A DNA stretch of 64,000 bases from Candidatus Rokuibacteriota bacterium (GCA_003220495.1 QHSP01000021.1:62001-126000), one strand, 5' to 3'; shown: positions 1-8,889, counted from the stretch's first letter. Notes: a model not told the origin generated them from the sequence alone. Made by a program: numbers and translations.

Positions 1-1743
1 CTCCGAGGTCAGCACGTGCGGGTTCGAGACGATGTTGACCTTGTTCTCGCTCGCGAGCGCGTTGAGCATCGCGATGAACTGATCCGTCGCGAACGTGAAC
101 GCCGTGAGGCCCTGACCGAAGGGCCCGAGGAGCGCGGCCGGGCCCGCGACGCCGCGAGGCAAGCTCATGAGCCCGCCGTCGGGGGACGGCGTCGTCGGCA
201 GCGCGGGAGGCCCGGTGTTGGTGTTGACGAAGCCGAAGCGGCCCTCGCGCACGGCCCAGTCGATGCCGAGCCGCGTATCGTCGGTCAGCGTGATCTCGGC
301 CACCAGCACCTCGATCAGCACCTGGCGCGGCATGCGGTCGAGCTGCTTGATCGTGTTCTCGATCTCCGTCCAGCTCCTCGGGAAGGTCGTCACGATCACC
401 GCGTTGGTGACTTCGTCGGCGATGAAGCGCACCTGGCCTTCGGCCAGGACGTCGGGCGCGTTCGGGCCGAGCGGGGCCGCGGCGCCCGGCGGACCAAAGA
501 GCGGGGGCGGCGCGGGTGGCGGCGGCGCTCCCGTGCGTCCGGGGGTCGTGGATGACGGGGCTGTCGACGAGGTGGTCGCGGAGCCGCTGTCGCGCGCGCC
601 GTAGATCGCGTTCAGGGTCGTCGCGAGATCCTTCGACTTGGCATTCTCCGCGTAGTAGATGAACACGCGGCGCCCGCCGTAGATATTGACGTCGAGCTGC
701 GAGACCAGCCGCTTGATCGTCTCGACCTCGTGCTTCTTGGCGTGCACGATCAGCGAGTTCGAGCGGCGCTCCGGGATGATCAGGGGGGCGCGCTCGACCG
801 AGCCGCTCGGCTGCCCGGGCGCAGCCGGGGGCGCCGCCGCCCCAGGCGTCGGCGGCGCCGCCTGGGGCGCCGGCGGCGTGCCAGGAGCCGTCGCCCGGAC
901 CCGACCGCTGGCGAAGAGCTGGGTGAGAATCGTCGCGAGCTCGGCGGCGTCGGCGTACGAGATCGGGATGATCTGCAGCTCTTCCTGCGCCACCTGCACG
1001 TCCACGAGGCGGATGATGTCGAGCAGGCGTGTGACGTTCGAGGCCGCGTCGGTGATGATGAGCACGTTCGTCTCGCGGTGCGCGATGAGCGTGCCCCGGG
1101 TCGAGATGAGCGGCCGCAGGAGCGCGCTGAGATCCGCGACCGACGAGTACTTGATCGGCACGATCTGCGTGATGATCTCGTCGGTGGTGCGGTTCGGGTC
1201 GGCCGTCGGGCCGACGATCGTCGGCACGGCGCGCTCGCGGGCGCCTTCGATTCGGACGATCTTGTAGAGATTCCCCGCCTTCACGGCGGTGAAGCCCTGG
1301 ACCTCGAGGATCGCCAGGAGGACGCCGAACACCTCTTCCTGCGCGATGCGGCCGGACGTTTGCACCGTCACCTTGCCGCGGACATCGGGCGCCAGCACGT
1401 AGTTGAAGCCGATGATCTCGCTCGCCGCCTGGATCACGGTCTCGATGTCGGCGTTGTCGAAATTGAGGACGACGAAGCGCCCTCGCTGAGCCGGCGGCAC
1501 GGGCGGGGCGGTCGGCGGCGGTGGCGTCGGCGGTTTCGGCGCGGCTTCGGGCACAGGCGACGGCGCGGGTGGCACCGTGCGCGGACCCACGGACGCCGGC
1601 GGCAGCGCCGGAGCCGGGGCCTGCCCGGGCGGGGGGGCCGTGATGAGCGGCTGAGGCGTCTCGGGCGGCTTGGCCCGCGGGCGCGGTGATGCGCAACCGG
1701 CGGCGACGACGAGGAGCAGCGGCGCGGCGACGAGGCGCTTCAT
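1..1743 (-). CDS. gspD: Type II secretion system secretin GspD (3' end outside window)
   Basis: Outer-membrane secretin that forms the exit channel of the type II secretion system. Only the first 581 codons are inside the window; the reading frame is open to the left edge. The start MKRLVAAPLLLVVAAGC is a lipoprotein signal with the lipobox cysteine at residue 17, followed by a Pro/Ala-rich linker to about residue 85. An N0-like domain begins at FVVLNFDNADIETVI and is followed by repeated N1/N2/N3-type modules (e.g. NVLIITDAASNVTRLLDII and NSLIVHAKKHEVETIKRLV). The start of the secretin core is visible near the edge (QVLIEVLVAEITL). The ATG lies 1 nt after the gspC stop, so it is the last visible gene of the operon. 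Low-complexity Pro/Ser/Thr inserts sit between the N-modules. Identity is firm. Confidence 0.95.
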   Translation of the reverse strand, partial: MKRLVAAPLLLVVAAGCASPRPRAKPPETPQPLITAPPPGQAPAPALPPASVGPRTVPPAPSPVPEAAPKPPTPPPPTAPPVPPAQRGRFVVLNFDNADIETVIQAASEIIGFNYVLAPDVRGKVTVQTSGRIAQEEVFGVLLAILEVQGFTAVKAGNLYKIVRIEGARERAVPTIVGPTADPNRTTDEIITQIVPIKYSSVADLSALLRPLISTRGTLIAHRETNVLIITDAASNVTRLLDIIRLVDVQVAQEELQIIPISYADAAELATILTQLFASGRVRATAPGTPPAPQAAPPTPGAAAPPAAPGQPSGSVERAPLIIPERRSNSLIVHAKKHEVETIKRLVSQLDVNIYGGRRVFIYYAENAKSKDLATTLNAIYGARDSGSATTSSTAPSSTTPGRTGAPPPPAPPPLFGPPGAAAPLGPNAPDVLAEGQVRFIADEVTNAVIVTTFPRSWTEIENTIKQLDRMPRQVLIEVLVAEITLTDDTRLGIDWAVREGRFGFVNTNTGPPALPTTPSPDGGLMSLPRGVAGPAALLGPFGQGLTAFTFATDQFIAMLNALASENKVNIVSNPHVLTSE

Positions 1744-1744
1744 C

Positions 1745-2533
1745 CTATTGGCTCGGCACCGGGAGCGGCTGGCCCGACGGGTCCTGGGGAATCGGAGGCA
1801 TCCGGCGGCCGAGGCTCGGCGCGGGCCGCGGGAACGGCTGTCCACCGGGCCCGGGCTGCTGGATGGCCGGTGGCGGCGGCATCGGCTGGCCCGGGACCAC
1901 GGGAGTCCCGGACGGGGTAAAGGGCCGCGGTGAAGGCACCCCCGGGCCCGGTACCGGCATGAGGCCCTGATTCGGAAGCTGGCCGCCCGCCGGCGATTGG
2001 CCAGGGAGGGGCGGCTGACCCGGCGCGCCCGCCTGGCCGGTGGGCAGCGGCGTCGGCCTGGGCTTCGATGGATCGCGCAAACGCACATCGACCATGCCGT
2101 CCGGACGGGAGATCACAACCGCGTCGGCCGAGATCGTTTGCACGGTGCCGCCGGCGATCGGATCGCCGATGCGGTAGCCGGCGATTCGCTTGGTGAGCGG
2201 ATCTTCCAGGTACGCGATCGGCGAGCCCTCGCGCAGCACCACTCCGTGAAGGCTCGGCTTGGCGATGAGGGCCGGCGCATTGCCCGCGACCGCGGGCCCC
2301 GAGGTCTCGCTCCGCGTCGGACTGAACAGGTTGCGCGCGGCGATCACGTTGTAGGCCTGGGGAGCCAGGCGCGAATCCCCGGCGGGCGCCGGCTCGGCCG
2401 AAGAGGCGACGGGCGCCCTGCCTCGCGCCGCCGCCGTCGGGCGCGCCACCGCGAGCTGCTTCACGATGAGCGCGATGCAGAGGACGGACACGGCCGCGAG
2501 CACGACGTTGATGGCGACGAGACGGCGCGGCAT
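1745..2533 (-). CDS. gspC: Type II secretion inner-membrane linker GspC (PilP-like)
   Basis: Bitopic inner-membrane protein that connects the secretion platform to the secretin. It has one N-terminal membrane segment (about residues 5-28, VAINVVLAAVSVLCIALIV) and then the homology-region signature YNVIAARNLFSPTR near residue 65. A beta-rich segment follows (LHGVVLREGSPIAYLEDP, then IGDPIAGGTVQTI), typical of GspC/PilP HR domains. The last 90 residues are a Pro/Gly-rich tail with no visible PDZ domain. Its position between gspM and gspD supports GspC. A PilP-type name is the alternative, since the two families share the HR fold. Confidence 0.85.
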   Translation of the reverse strand: MPRRLVAINVVLAAVSVLCIALIVKQLAVARPTAAARGRAPVASSAEPAPAGDSRLAPQAYNVIAARNLFSPTRSETSGPAVAGNAPALIAKPSLHGVVLREGSPIAYLEDPLTKRIAGYRIGDPIAGGTVQTISADAVVISRPDGMVDVRLRDPSKPRPTPLPTGQAGAPGQPPLPGQSPAGGQLPNQGLMPVPGPGVPSPRPFTPSGTPVVPGQPMPPPPAIQQPGPGGQPFPRPAPSLGRRMPPIPQDPSGQPLPVPSQ

Positions 2534-2534
2534 T

Positions 2535-3113
2535 TCAGCTCTTTGCCTTGCCCTGCGGGCTGGGCAGGATGAAACCCGAGATCGTGAGCGTGACGAGCAG
2601 CTCCTTGGGCTGGCTCAGATTGACGACGCGGACCTTGAGATCCTGGACCGGCAGCAGCTTGGTGGCGCCATCGAGCCGCGCGAGGAGATCGACGAGCTGC
2701 CGGATCTCGCACGACACCGCGATCTCGACGGGAATCTCCAGGAGCTCGCCGCGATCGGCCGGCGGCAGGATCCGCTCGCTTCGGACTTCGGTCTTCGCCT
2801 GCGCGGCCATGTCCTTGACGATCTTCTGCAGCTCCGAGGCGGCGACCGCGGGCGTCGCCGACGTCAGGAACCCCTCGGCGAGCTTGTCGAACCGCGCCGT
2901 CGTCGCTTCGAGCTCGGTGCCAAGCGCCGCGCGCCGTGCGATGAGCTCACGCTTCTGGAGCAACACCTGCTCGCGCGCCGGGACGAGCTCGCCGGCGGAC
3001 CGATTGTGCTCGAGGATCGGCTCGACCACCAGCAGCCAGCCCCCGAGAATGATTCCGACGGCGAGCGCCAGGCCCACCATCACGCGCTCGCGGCGGGAGA
3101 GGTTGCCGATCAC
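2535..3113 (-). CDS. gspM: Type II secretion platform protein GspM (PilO-like)
   Basis: Inner-membrane assembly-platform protein, about 192 aa. A short cytoplasmic start (VIGNLSRRERVMV) leads into one membrane helix (residues about 12-30), then a coiled-coil-like stretch (AREQVLLQKRELIARRAAL) and a ferredoxin-like C-terminal domain of the GspM/PilO kind (LLEIPVEIAVSCEIRQLVDL, then LLVTLTISGFIL). I chose the GTG at 3113 because it overlaps the gspL stop as GTGA and gives the usual short pre-helix tail; the frame is open further upstream but that part is a shadow of gspL. It probably pairs with GspL by translational coupling. Confidence 0.85.
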   Translation of the reverse strand: MIGNLSRRERVMVGLALAVGIILGGWLLVVEPILEHNRSAGELVPAREQVLLQKRELIARRAALGTELEATTARFDKLAEGFLTSATPAVAASELQKIVKDMAAQAKTEVRSERILPPADRGELLEIPVEIAVSCEIRQLVDLLARLDGATKLLPVQDLKVRVVNLSQPKELLVTLTISGFILPSPQGKAKS

Positions 3114-4570
3114 CGCGGAGCTCCGGGGAGACGGGGGGGCGCCGGTCGGGTCGCCGGGCTCTCGCCCCTGCGCGTCTCGCCGGCGGCCGGCGGCTTCGCG
3201 GCCTGCGGCGGAGGGGTGGCCGGCGGCGCCGGCGCTTCCCACGCGGCGCGGATCCTGAACTGCTCCCGATCGCGTCCGCGCGTGACGGGCGACGCGAACT
3301 CGACGCGCTCGAGCCGCGGAGAGTTCTCCAGCAGCGGGATCAGGTTGCTGGCCGCGCCGGCCTGTCCGGTCAGCTCCACGCCCTTCGCGTCGAAGGCGAG
3401 ATAGGTGACCCACGCGTCGCTCGGCAGGATCTCCGTCAGCTCCCGGAGCACGGCGAGCGGCTGGACGGAGGACGCGTTGATCTTCTCGACGGTGCTGAGA
3501 AGCTGACGCTTGCGATCGAGCTCGCGCGCGAGCTTCTCGGCCGCTCGCACGTCGGGATCGATCCGCGCGATCTCGCCGTTCAGCCGCGCCAGGCGCCGGC
3601 CCTCGACGAAGCCCGGCACGACCAGCGCCGCCACCACCAGAAGCAGGGTGACCACCAGCGCTCCGCCGGTCCTGATCTCCTGGCGCGTGAAGCGCCGCGG
3701 CTTGATCGCCGCCGGGATGAGATCGAGCGAGCGGATGCTACGGTTCGAGGCCGTCGCCACCGCGAGCTCCAGGGCGCCGCGAGGCTCGGCGATCTGGGCC
3801 AGGCGGCGCTCCGCCCGCGCCGTCCAGGGCGGATCGGAGATCGGAACGCCGAGGTCGAGGAAGGGCGCCGCGGCGGCGCCGTCGCCCGAAACCCAGATGG
3901 CGTCGCAGGAACGCCACCGCGCACCGGCGAGACTCCGGCGCGTCTCGGCGAGGAGCGTCGCGTCGTCGGCGGCGGCGAAGCTTCGGCTGAACACCACCAT
4001 CGATTCATGGAGCAGCAGCAGCTCGGCCGTGTCGCCGTTGCGGTGCAGCCACGCGACGCGATGCCGGCGATCCGTCTCGACCAGCGCGAGCAGATCGTGC
4101 GCCGCCACCGTGATCGACACGGGACGCAGCTTCGCTTCCTCGGCCAGGCGCAACGCGGCGTCGATCAGGCGGCGATCAGCCGCGGCGATCAGCACCCGCG
4201 TGACCTCGCCCGGCACCGCTTCGACCTCGGGCTCGGGCGGCAGCGGAACGAAGTCGAACGCGGCGTCGTCGGCCGGGATCGGCAGGTGGCGCTCGAGCTC
4301 GAACTTTACCATGTCCTGCGTCCCGCCCGCGACGGCCGGGAGATCGATCGGCTTTACGGTGACGGTCGAGCGCGAGAGGCCGATGGCCACCGTCCGCGCG
4401 GCGAGCGACCGCGCGTCGAGCTCCGCGCGCAGCGCGGCCCCCGGATTTTCCGCCTCGATCGTGAACGTCTCTACACGATCGCGATCGATCGCGGCGACGC
4501 CCAGACGATCGCCGAGCATGACGACCGCCAGGCGCAGCGGCACGATCTTCGGGATGGCAAATTTCACCAC
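3110..4570 (-). CDS. gspL: Type II secretion platform protein GspL (PilM/PilN-like fusion)
   Basis: 486-aa protein joining a cytoplasmic actin-like PilM-type domain (about residues 1-290) to a PilN-type part: one membrane helix (GGALVVTLLLVVAALVVPGF, about 301-320), a coiled coil and a ferredoxin-like periplasmic domain (LAVLRELTEILPSDAWVTYL). In the family this protein recruits the ATPase GspE to the inner membrane and binds GspM. The C-terminus is a Pro/Ala-rich tail. The ATG at 4570 starts MVKFAIPKIVPLRLAVV. A small gap of about 37 bp separates it from the gspK stop. Confidence 0.85.
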   Translation of the reverse strand: MVKFAIPKIVPLRLAVVMLGDRLGVAAIDRDRVETFTIEAENPGAALRAELDARSLAARTVAIGLSRSTVTVKPIDLPAVAGGTQDMVKFELERHLPIPADDAAFDFVPLPPEPEVEAVPGEVTRVLIAAADRRLIDAALRLAEEAKLRPVSITVAAHDLLALVETDRRHRVAWLHRNGDTAELLLLHESMVVFSRSFAAADDATLLAETRRSLAGARWRSCDAIWVSGDGAAAAPFLDLGVPISDPPWTARAERRLAQIAEPRGALELAVATASNRSIRSLDLIPAAIKPRRFTRQEIRTGGALVVTLLLVVAALVVPGFVEGRRLARLNGEIARIDPDVRAAEKLARELDRKRQLLSTVEKINASSVQPLAVLRELTEILPSDAWVTYLAFDAKGVELTGQAGAASNLIPLLENSPRLERVEFASPVTRGRDREQFRIRAAWEAPAPPATPPPQAAKPPAAGETRRGESPATRPAPPRLPGAPR

Positions 4571-4607
4571 GGTAGGGTAACACCCCTAACCGATCGCAGG
4601 GAAAGAG

Positions 4608-5561
4608 TCAACGGGGCGACCACTCCAGGACGAGCACCGACGGCGGGTCCAGGTCGGTGCGCTTCTGAACGATCGCGGTCAGCCGGGCCGCGACACGGTC
4701 GTCCACGACGCCCTCCGCCTCGATGCGAAACGTTCGCGTGGCGATGCCGAGATTTCGCCCGCCGAATTTTCCGGGCACGTTCGGATAGGGTCCGCTGTTG
4801 CGCCGCGACTGCTGGATCTCCGTGATCTCCGCGGTGGAGAGCCCGAGCGCGGTCAGCACCGCCGGGCCGGCGGTGTTCATGTTCACCGTGCCGGCGCTGC
4901 GCACGGTGACGAGACTGGCCAGCCCCGGATGGTCCTTGCTGCCGTTGTAGATCGCCGGGCTGATGCCCTTGATCTGCAACAGCTCGGTGATCGACTCGAG
5001 ATTCGCGTTGCGCGACCGGTACGGCGTCGGAAGCTTCAGGTAGTAGTCCTCGCTCTCGGCGCCGTTGGCGCGGTGCTCCTCGTTGGGATCACGCCAGTCC
5101 TGAATCGAGTCGACGATCGTGTCGCGAACTTCCTTGTCGACGCCGAGGGTCAGCAGCAGACGGTCGATGCGATCGGGGGGCGAGGTGTTGACGTTGAGGC
5201 GGGACTCCTCGTCGGTGATGCGATAGGAGTACAGCCCGCCCACCAGCTCCGCCTTCGCGCGGCGCAGCCGCGGCAGCGCGCGCCGGTCGGCCGTGTAGAA
5301 CGTGACGAGGCCGTCGTCGTCCTCGGCGACGAGCGGGGCGTCGGCCACGATCTCGCGGATCGCCTGCTCGAGCGCCGTCTCGGCGAGGTGGGTCCCGATG
5401 ATCCCGTTCTTGTACGCGCGCACCGCCGAGGCTTCGAGCCGCATCGAGTACGCGAACTCGGCGCCCACGACCGCGACCAGCGCCAGCACGAGCAGCACGA
5501 TCAGGAGCGCGAATCCGCGCTCGTCCCTCCCGCGCCGCCTCGCGACTCGCGCGCTCGTCAT
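4608..5561 (-). CDS. gspK: Type II secretion minor pseudopilin GspK
   Basis: Large minor pseudopilin (317 aa) that caps the pseudopilus tip with GspI and GspJ. After a basic leader, the prepilin peptidase site and hydrophobic helix read RGFALLIVLLVLALVAVVGAE, with the Glu five residues after the cut site. Two helix-hairpin-helix-like GspK modules follow (RIDRLLLTLGVDKEVRDTIV and LESITELLQIKGISPAIY), plus the conserved DEESRLNVNT segment. I chose the ATG at 5561, which overlaps the gspJ stop (ATGA). Confidence 0.92.
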   Translation of the reverse strand: MTSARVARRRGRDERGFALLIVLLVLALVAVVGAEFAYSMRLEASAVRAYKNGIIGTHLAETALEQAIREIVADAPLVAEDDDGLVTFYTADRRALPRLRRAKAELVGGLYSYRITDEESRLNVNTSPPDRIDRLLLTLGVDKEVRDTIVDSIQDWRDPNEEHRANGAESEDYYLKLPTPYRSRNANLESITELLQIKGISPAIYNGSKDHPGLASLVTVRSAGTVNMNTAGPAVLTALGLSTAEITEIQQSRRNSGPYPNVPGKFGGRNLGIATRTFRIEAEGVVDDRVAARLTAIVQKRTDLDPPSVLVLEWSPR

Positions 5562-6178
5562 TGCGGCTCGGTGCCCACGCGGAGCGGCACGGTCAGCGGC
5601 AGGAGGGCCTGGGCCCGGCCGTTCAGCGTGCCGCCGACGCTGATGCGGATCGCCTTCGGAAGTCGCTTCTGGTTCTCGACGTCCCACGTGTCCTGCCAGG
5701 CGCCGCTGTCATCGAGAAAGCTGAACGCGAGCTCGGTCAGGGTCGGGTCGTTGAAGACGACTACCGCGTCCGTGAACGGGTTGCGGTTCGGCAGCAGGCG
5801 CTGGCGGATGACGAGGCCGCGCTGCTCGCCCGTGGTGCCGAGCTCGATCACCACGGCGGTGAAGGCGACGGGCACCGGCGCCGGATACGCGGCGGCCTGC
5901 GTGACGAACTCGAGGCGCGCCGCGGTGCCGCCGAAGAGCAGCACCGCGGCCGGCGTGTCGCTGCGCGGCGCGTTGTACGGGTAGGCGGCGCCGACCGTGC
6001 GGGCCAGAGTCAGCGCGACCCCGCGCAGATGCTGATAGGCCTCCGCGCGCTCCTCGCCTTGCCGCCATGACGCCAGCGCGATCCTGACGCCGCCGAACGC
6101 GATCACGACGAGGGCCCCGACGATGGCGAGGGCCAGCAAGAGCTCGAGCAGGGTGAAGCCGCGCTGATCGCGCCTCAC
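5558..6178 (-). CDS. gspJ: Type II secretion minor pseudopilin GspJ
   Basis: 206-aa minor pseudopilin. The N-terminus MRRDQRGFTLLELLLALAI is a textbook type IV prepilin signal with cleavage after Gly7, followed by a hydrophobic helix to about residue 30. The rest is a soluble beta-rich domain ending in VPLRVGTEPQ. In the T2SS this protein sits in the pseudopilus tip with GspI and GspK, whose genes flank it with 4-bp overlaps. Confidence 0.9.
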   Translation of the reverse strand: MRRDQRGFTLLELLLALAIVGALVVIAFGGVRIALASWRQGEERAEAYQHLRGVALTLARTVGAAYPYNAPRSDTPAAVLLFGGTAARLEFVTQAAAYPAPVPVAFTAVVIELGTTGEQRGLVIRQRLLPNRNPFTDAVVVFNDPTLTELAFSFLDDSGAWQDTWDVENQKRLPKAIRISVGGTLNGRAQALLPLTVPLRVGTEPQ

Positions 6179-6612
6179 CGCGAACGCACTCCCGGCAGCG
6201 TCGGCGCGTCGGCCGCCGTCCGCATGCTGACGATCTCGACGGCGCGCTTGTCACCCCAGCTGACCTTCACGTCGATCCGGTAGACGTGCCACTTGGCGGT
6301 GGCCGGCGTCCGCGCCAGGTCGGGCGCGGGCTCGACGGTGACGGTGCGCTCCCAGTCGTAGTTGCCTTCCTTGCCCTGGTCGCGTCCCTCGACCGGGGTC
6401 ACCATCTCGCGGGTCTTCTGGTCGGCCAGGAGCGCGGCCTGCTGGTGGTCGCCGGCGGTCTTCAAGAGCCGCAAACCCTGTGCGAAGCCCTGGATGACGG
6501 CGACGACGGCGACGCTCAGGATCGCGAACGCGATCAAGACTTCGAGCAGCGTGAAGCCTCCCTGGGCCCGGCCGGAGCCGCCGCGCGATCCTCGATTGAC
6601 CCAGGCGCTCAT
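6175..6612 (-). CDS. gspI: Type II secretion minor pseudopilin GspI
   Basis: 145-aa minor pseudopilin. A longer than usual leader (MSAWVNRGSRGGSGRAQGG) precedes the cleavage motif GFTLLEVLIAFAILSVAVVAV. The soluble part is short, with a beta-strand pattern near WHVYRIDVKVSW. The ATG at 6612 overlaps the gspH stop. In the family GspI nucleates the tip complex with GspJ and GspK. Confidence 0.9.
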   Translation of the reverse strand: MSAWVNRGSRGGSGRAQGGFTLLEVLIAFAILSVAVVAVIQGFAQGLRLLKTAGDHQQAALLADQKTREMVTPVEGRDQGKEGNYDWERTVTVEPAPDLARTPATAKWHVYRIDVKVSWGDKRAVEIVSMRTAADAPTLPGVRSR

Positions 6613-7058
6613 TCGCGCTGGTTCCGAACCCGCCCGGTGACGGCGTCGACGCTCACTCGATAGCTGATCTTTCCGGAGCTCAGGTGGAACTCCCCGCCGC
6701 TGGACGTGCCTTGCGGCTCGAAACGCACCGTGAGCGCTGCCGGCGTCTCGGCTCGAACCTCGACCCGGCGCGAGAGCGTGCGCGTCCACCGGACTTCGTC
6801 CTCCCCCGTCGAGACCGTCACCAGACGATTCGTCGGGTTGACGGCGACGGTGTACGGCTGCCGCGTCGTGATCGCTTGCTCGCGCGCGTGCCGGAAGGTG
6901 GCGGAGAACCCGGCGACCTCGGCGCGGGTGCGCAGGGTCTCGGTGCTACGCCCGATCGTGGGCGCGACGAGGCCCACCGCGACCGCGAGGACAACCAGGG
7001 TGACGATCAGCTCGAGGAGGGTGAAGCCCCGAGCATCTACTTTTGGCTGCTGTCCCAT
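6609..7058 (-). CDS. gspH: Type II secretion minor pseudopilin GspH/FimT-type
   Basis: 149-aa pseudopilin with leader MGQQPKVDARG and helix FTLLELIVTLVVLAVAVGLV. The soluble domain carries the GspH/FimT pattern (FRHAREQAITTRQPYTVAV, then the C-terminal SVDAVTGRVRNQ). The ATG at 7058 lies 22 nt inside the 3' end of gspG, so the two genes overlap and are probably translationally coupled. Confidence 0.88.
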   Translation of the reverse strand: MGQQPKVDARGFTLLELIVTLVVLAVAVGLVAPTIGRSTETLRTRAEVAGFSATFRHAREQAITTRQPYTVAVNPTNRLVTVSTGEDEVRWTRTLSRRVEVRAETPAALTVRFEPQGTSSGGEFHLSSGKISYRVSVDAVTGRVRNQRE

Positions 7059-7473
7059 GACGTGATGTCCGCGTTCTCGCCTTCGCCGCCCGGCGCCCCG
7101 TCGGCGCCCTCGGACCAGAGATCGTACTCGCCGTTCTGGCCCGGGCAGCAGCGATACTTGTACTGATTGCCCCACGGATCCTTGGGCACGGCCTTCTTGA
7201 GGTAGGGGCCGTTCCAGTTGTTGACGTTCGGGTTCCGCTGGAGCGCGTCGAGGCCCTGGCCCGCGTTCGGGTAGCTGCCGATATCGAGCCGATACTGGTC
7301 GAGCGCGGCTCCGAGCAGCTCGATCTGCGCGCGCGCCGCGGCCTGCTTGGACTGGCCCACGCGGCCGAAGAGCCGCGGGCCGACGAGCCCCACCAGCAGC
7401 CCAAGCACGATGATGACCACCAGCAACTCGATGAGTGTGAACCCGTCCTGATCTAGGACCCCACGGCATGCAT
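7037..7473 (-). CDS. gspG: Major pseudopilin GspG, with a disrupted start (probable frameshift)
   Basis: The mature sequence is an unmistakable GspG: GFTLIELLVVIIVLGLLVGL, then the family signature YPNAGQGLDAL and KKAVPKDPWGNQYKY, ending in a C-terminal Ca-loop-like region. However, no ATG, GTG, TTG or CTG precedes the leader in frame within a reasonable distance. An ATG at 7473 in the neighbouring frame reads M-H-A-V-G-S and then a TAG at 7453-7455. Adding one G to the GGGG run (7459-7462) would give the normal short leader M-H-A-V-G-V-L-D-Q-D directly before GFTLIEL. I therefore give 7473 as the intended start. The alternative is an upstream start near 7675, which would add about 70 unrelated residues and read through the inverted repeat. 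Confidence 0.8.
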
Positions 7474-7520
7474 CTCGGCGCCGGAGCCGCCGATTCTCGC
7501 CACCGAGAACCGCTGATCGG

Positions 7521-7669
7521 CGGCGCGGGCCGGAGCGGGGGTGCGGGAGCCCCTGCGCGCCGCGTGTAGTCAGCGCGCGGACGCCGCACCGCGTTCCATT
7601 CGACGCGAAGTCCGTGAGAGCAGTCGTCGGCGCGCAGGGGCTCCCGCACCCCCGCTCCGGCCCGCGCCG
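7521..7669. repeat. Perfect 42-bp inverted repeat between gspF and gspG
   Basis: Left arm 7521-7562 and right arm 7628-7669 are exact reverse complements over 42 bp and are separated by a 65-bp spacer. The arms begin CGGCGCGGGCCGGAGCGGGG. The element starts 2 bp beyond the gspF stop and lies in the gspF-gspG gap. A smaller inverted repeat (GCCGCCGAT at about 7486, ATCGGCGGC at about 7515) adjoins it. As RNA it would form a very stable hairpin that could lower or separate expression of gspG from gspEF, or it could be a small mobile palindrome. Confidence 0.85.
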
Positions 7670-7671
7670 TC

Positions 7672-8883
7672 TCATAGCGGAATCTCGTTGATCGAAAAGA
7701 TAGCGAGCATCATAGCGACGACGATGAACGCCACGAGTACCCCCATGCCGAAGATGATCACGGGCTCCAGCAGCCGCAGCACGCGCTTGAGATCGGTCCC
7801 GACGTCGGTCTCGAACGTCTCGGCGACCTTGAGCAGCATGTCCTCGAGCCGGCCCGTCTCTTCGCCGACCCGCACCATGTGGATCGCCAGCGCCGGAAAC
7901 GGCGCCTGCGCCTGCATCCCGGCCGCGATGGTCCCGCCGCGCTTCACGCCGTCGCCGAGCCGCTCCACGGCTTGCCCGATCGCCTGGTTGGTCATCGTGT
8001 CGCCGACGACCCCGAGCGCGCTCATGACCGGCACGCCGCTCTTGAGCATGGTCCCCAGCGTGCGCGCGAAGCGCGCGGTCTCGATCTTCATGATGAGCGG
8101 TCCGATCAGTGGCGCGCCGAGAATCGTCTGATCACACTGCAGCCGCCCGTGCGGGCTGGCGGTCCACATGCGCCAGGCGAGCACGCCGCCGAGGGCGAGC
8201 AGGACGCCGACCCACCAGTACGACGAGAAGATCGCGCTCACCGTCAACAATATCTGGGTCGGCAAGGGGACGGTCTGGCCGAGGTCGGCGAAGATCGTCG
8301 CGAACCGCGGGATGACGAACGTCATGAGGAAGATGATGGCGCCGATGCCGAACGTGAAGACGACCGCCGGGTAGGCGACCGCCGTGAGGACGGCGTCGGC
8401 GAACTGGGCGCGCGCCTCGAGGAACTCGGCGAGCCGGCGCAGCGTGATCTCGAGCACGCCGCCCCGCTCGCCGGCCCGGATCATGTTGATGTAGAGCCGC
8501 GAGAACGGACGCGGATGGTGCTTGGTGAGCGCCTCGCTCAGCGAGGAGCCGCCCCGGACGCTCACCAGCAGGTCGGCGACGATCGCCTTGACGCGGGCGT
8601 TCGGCGCCAGCTCCTCGAGGATCGCGAGCGAGCGGTCGAGCGGCAAGGTGGCCTCGAAGAGCGTGGCCAGCTGCTGCGTGAACATCAAGACGTCGCGCTG
8701 GCCGATGCGCCCGGAGCCGCCGAGGGAGAACCAGCTCTGGCGGTCGGCGTGGGGCGAGACGCGGATCGGGAAGTAGGAGTCGCGCTGTAGCCGCTCGACG
8801 ACGGAGCGGGCGTCGGGCGCTTCCATCACGCCATCGATCGTCTGGCCGCGCCGGTCGGCCGCCCGATAGACAAAAACGGGCAT
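7672..8883 (-). CDS. gspF: Type II secretion platform membrane protein GspF
   Basis: 403-aa polytopic inner-membrane protein of the GspF/PilC family. It has two repeated cytoplasmic T2SF domains (about residues 65-190 and 270-390) and three membrane segments (about 160-190, 207-240, 374-398; e.g. VIIFGMGVLVAFIVVAMMLA). Conserved motifs include FTQQLATLFEATLPLDRSL and FARTLGTMLKSGVPVMSAL. It links the ATPase GspE to pseudopilus assembly. The start at 8883 is 6 bp from the gspE stop. Confidence 0.95.
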   Translation of the reverse strand: MPVFVYRAADRRGQTIDGVMEAPDARSVVERLQRDSYFPIRVSPHADRQSWFSLGGSGRIGQRDVLMFTQQLATLFEATLPLDRSLAILEELAPNARVKAIVADLLVSVRGGSSLSEALTKHHPRPFSRLYINMIRAGERGGVLEITLRRLAEFLEARAQFADAVLTAVAYPAVVFTFGIGAIIFLMTFVIPRFATIFADLGQTVPLPTQILLTVSAIFSSYWWVGVLLALGGVLAWRMWTASPHGRLQCDQTILGAPLIGPLIMKIETARFARTLGTMLKSGVPVMSALGVVGDTMTNQAIGQAVERLGDGVKRGGTIAAGMQAQAPFPALAIHMVRVGEETGRLEDMLLKVAETFETDVGTDLKRVLRLLEPVIIFGMGVLVAFIVVAMMLAIFSINEIPL

Positions 8884-8889
8884 GGCGGA

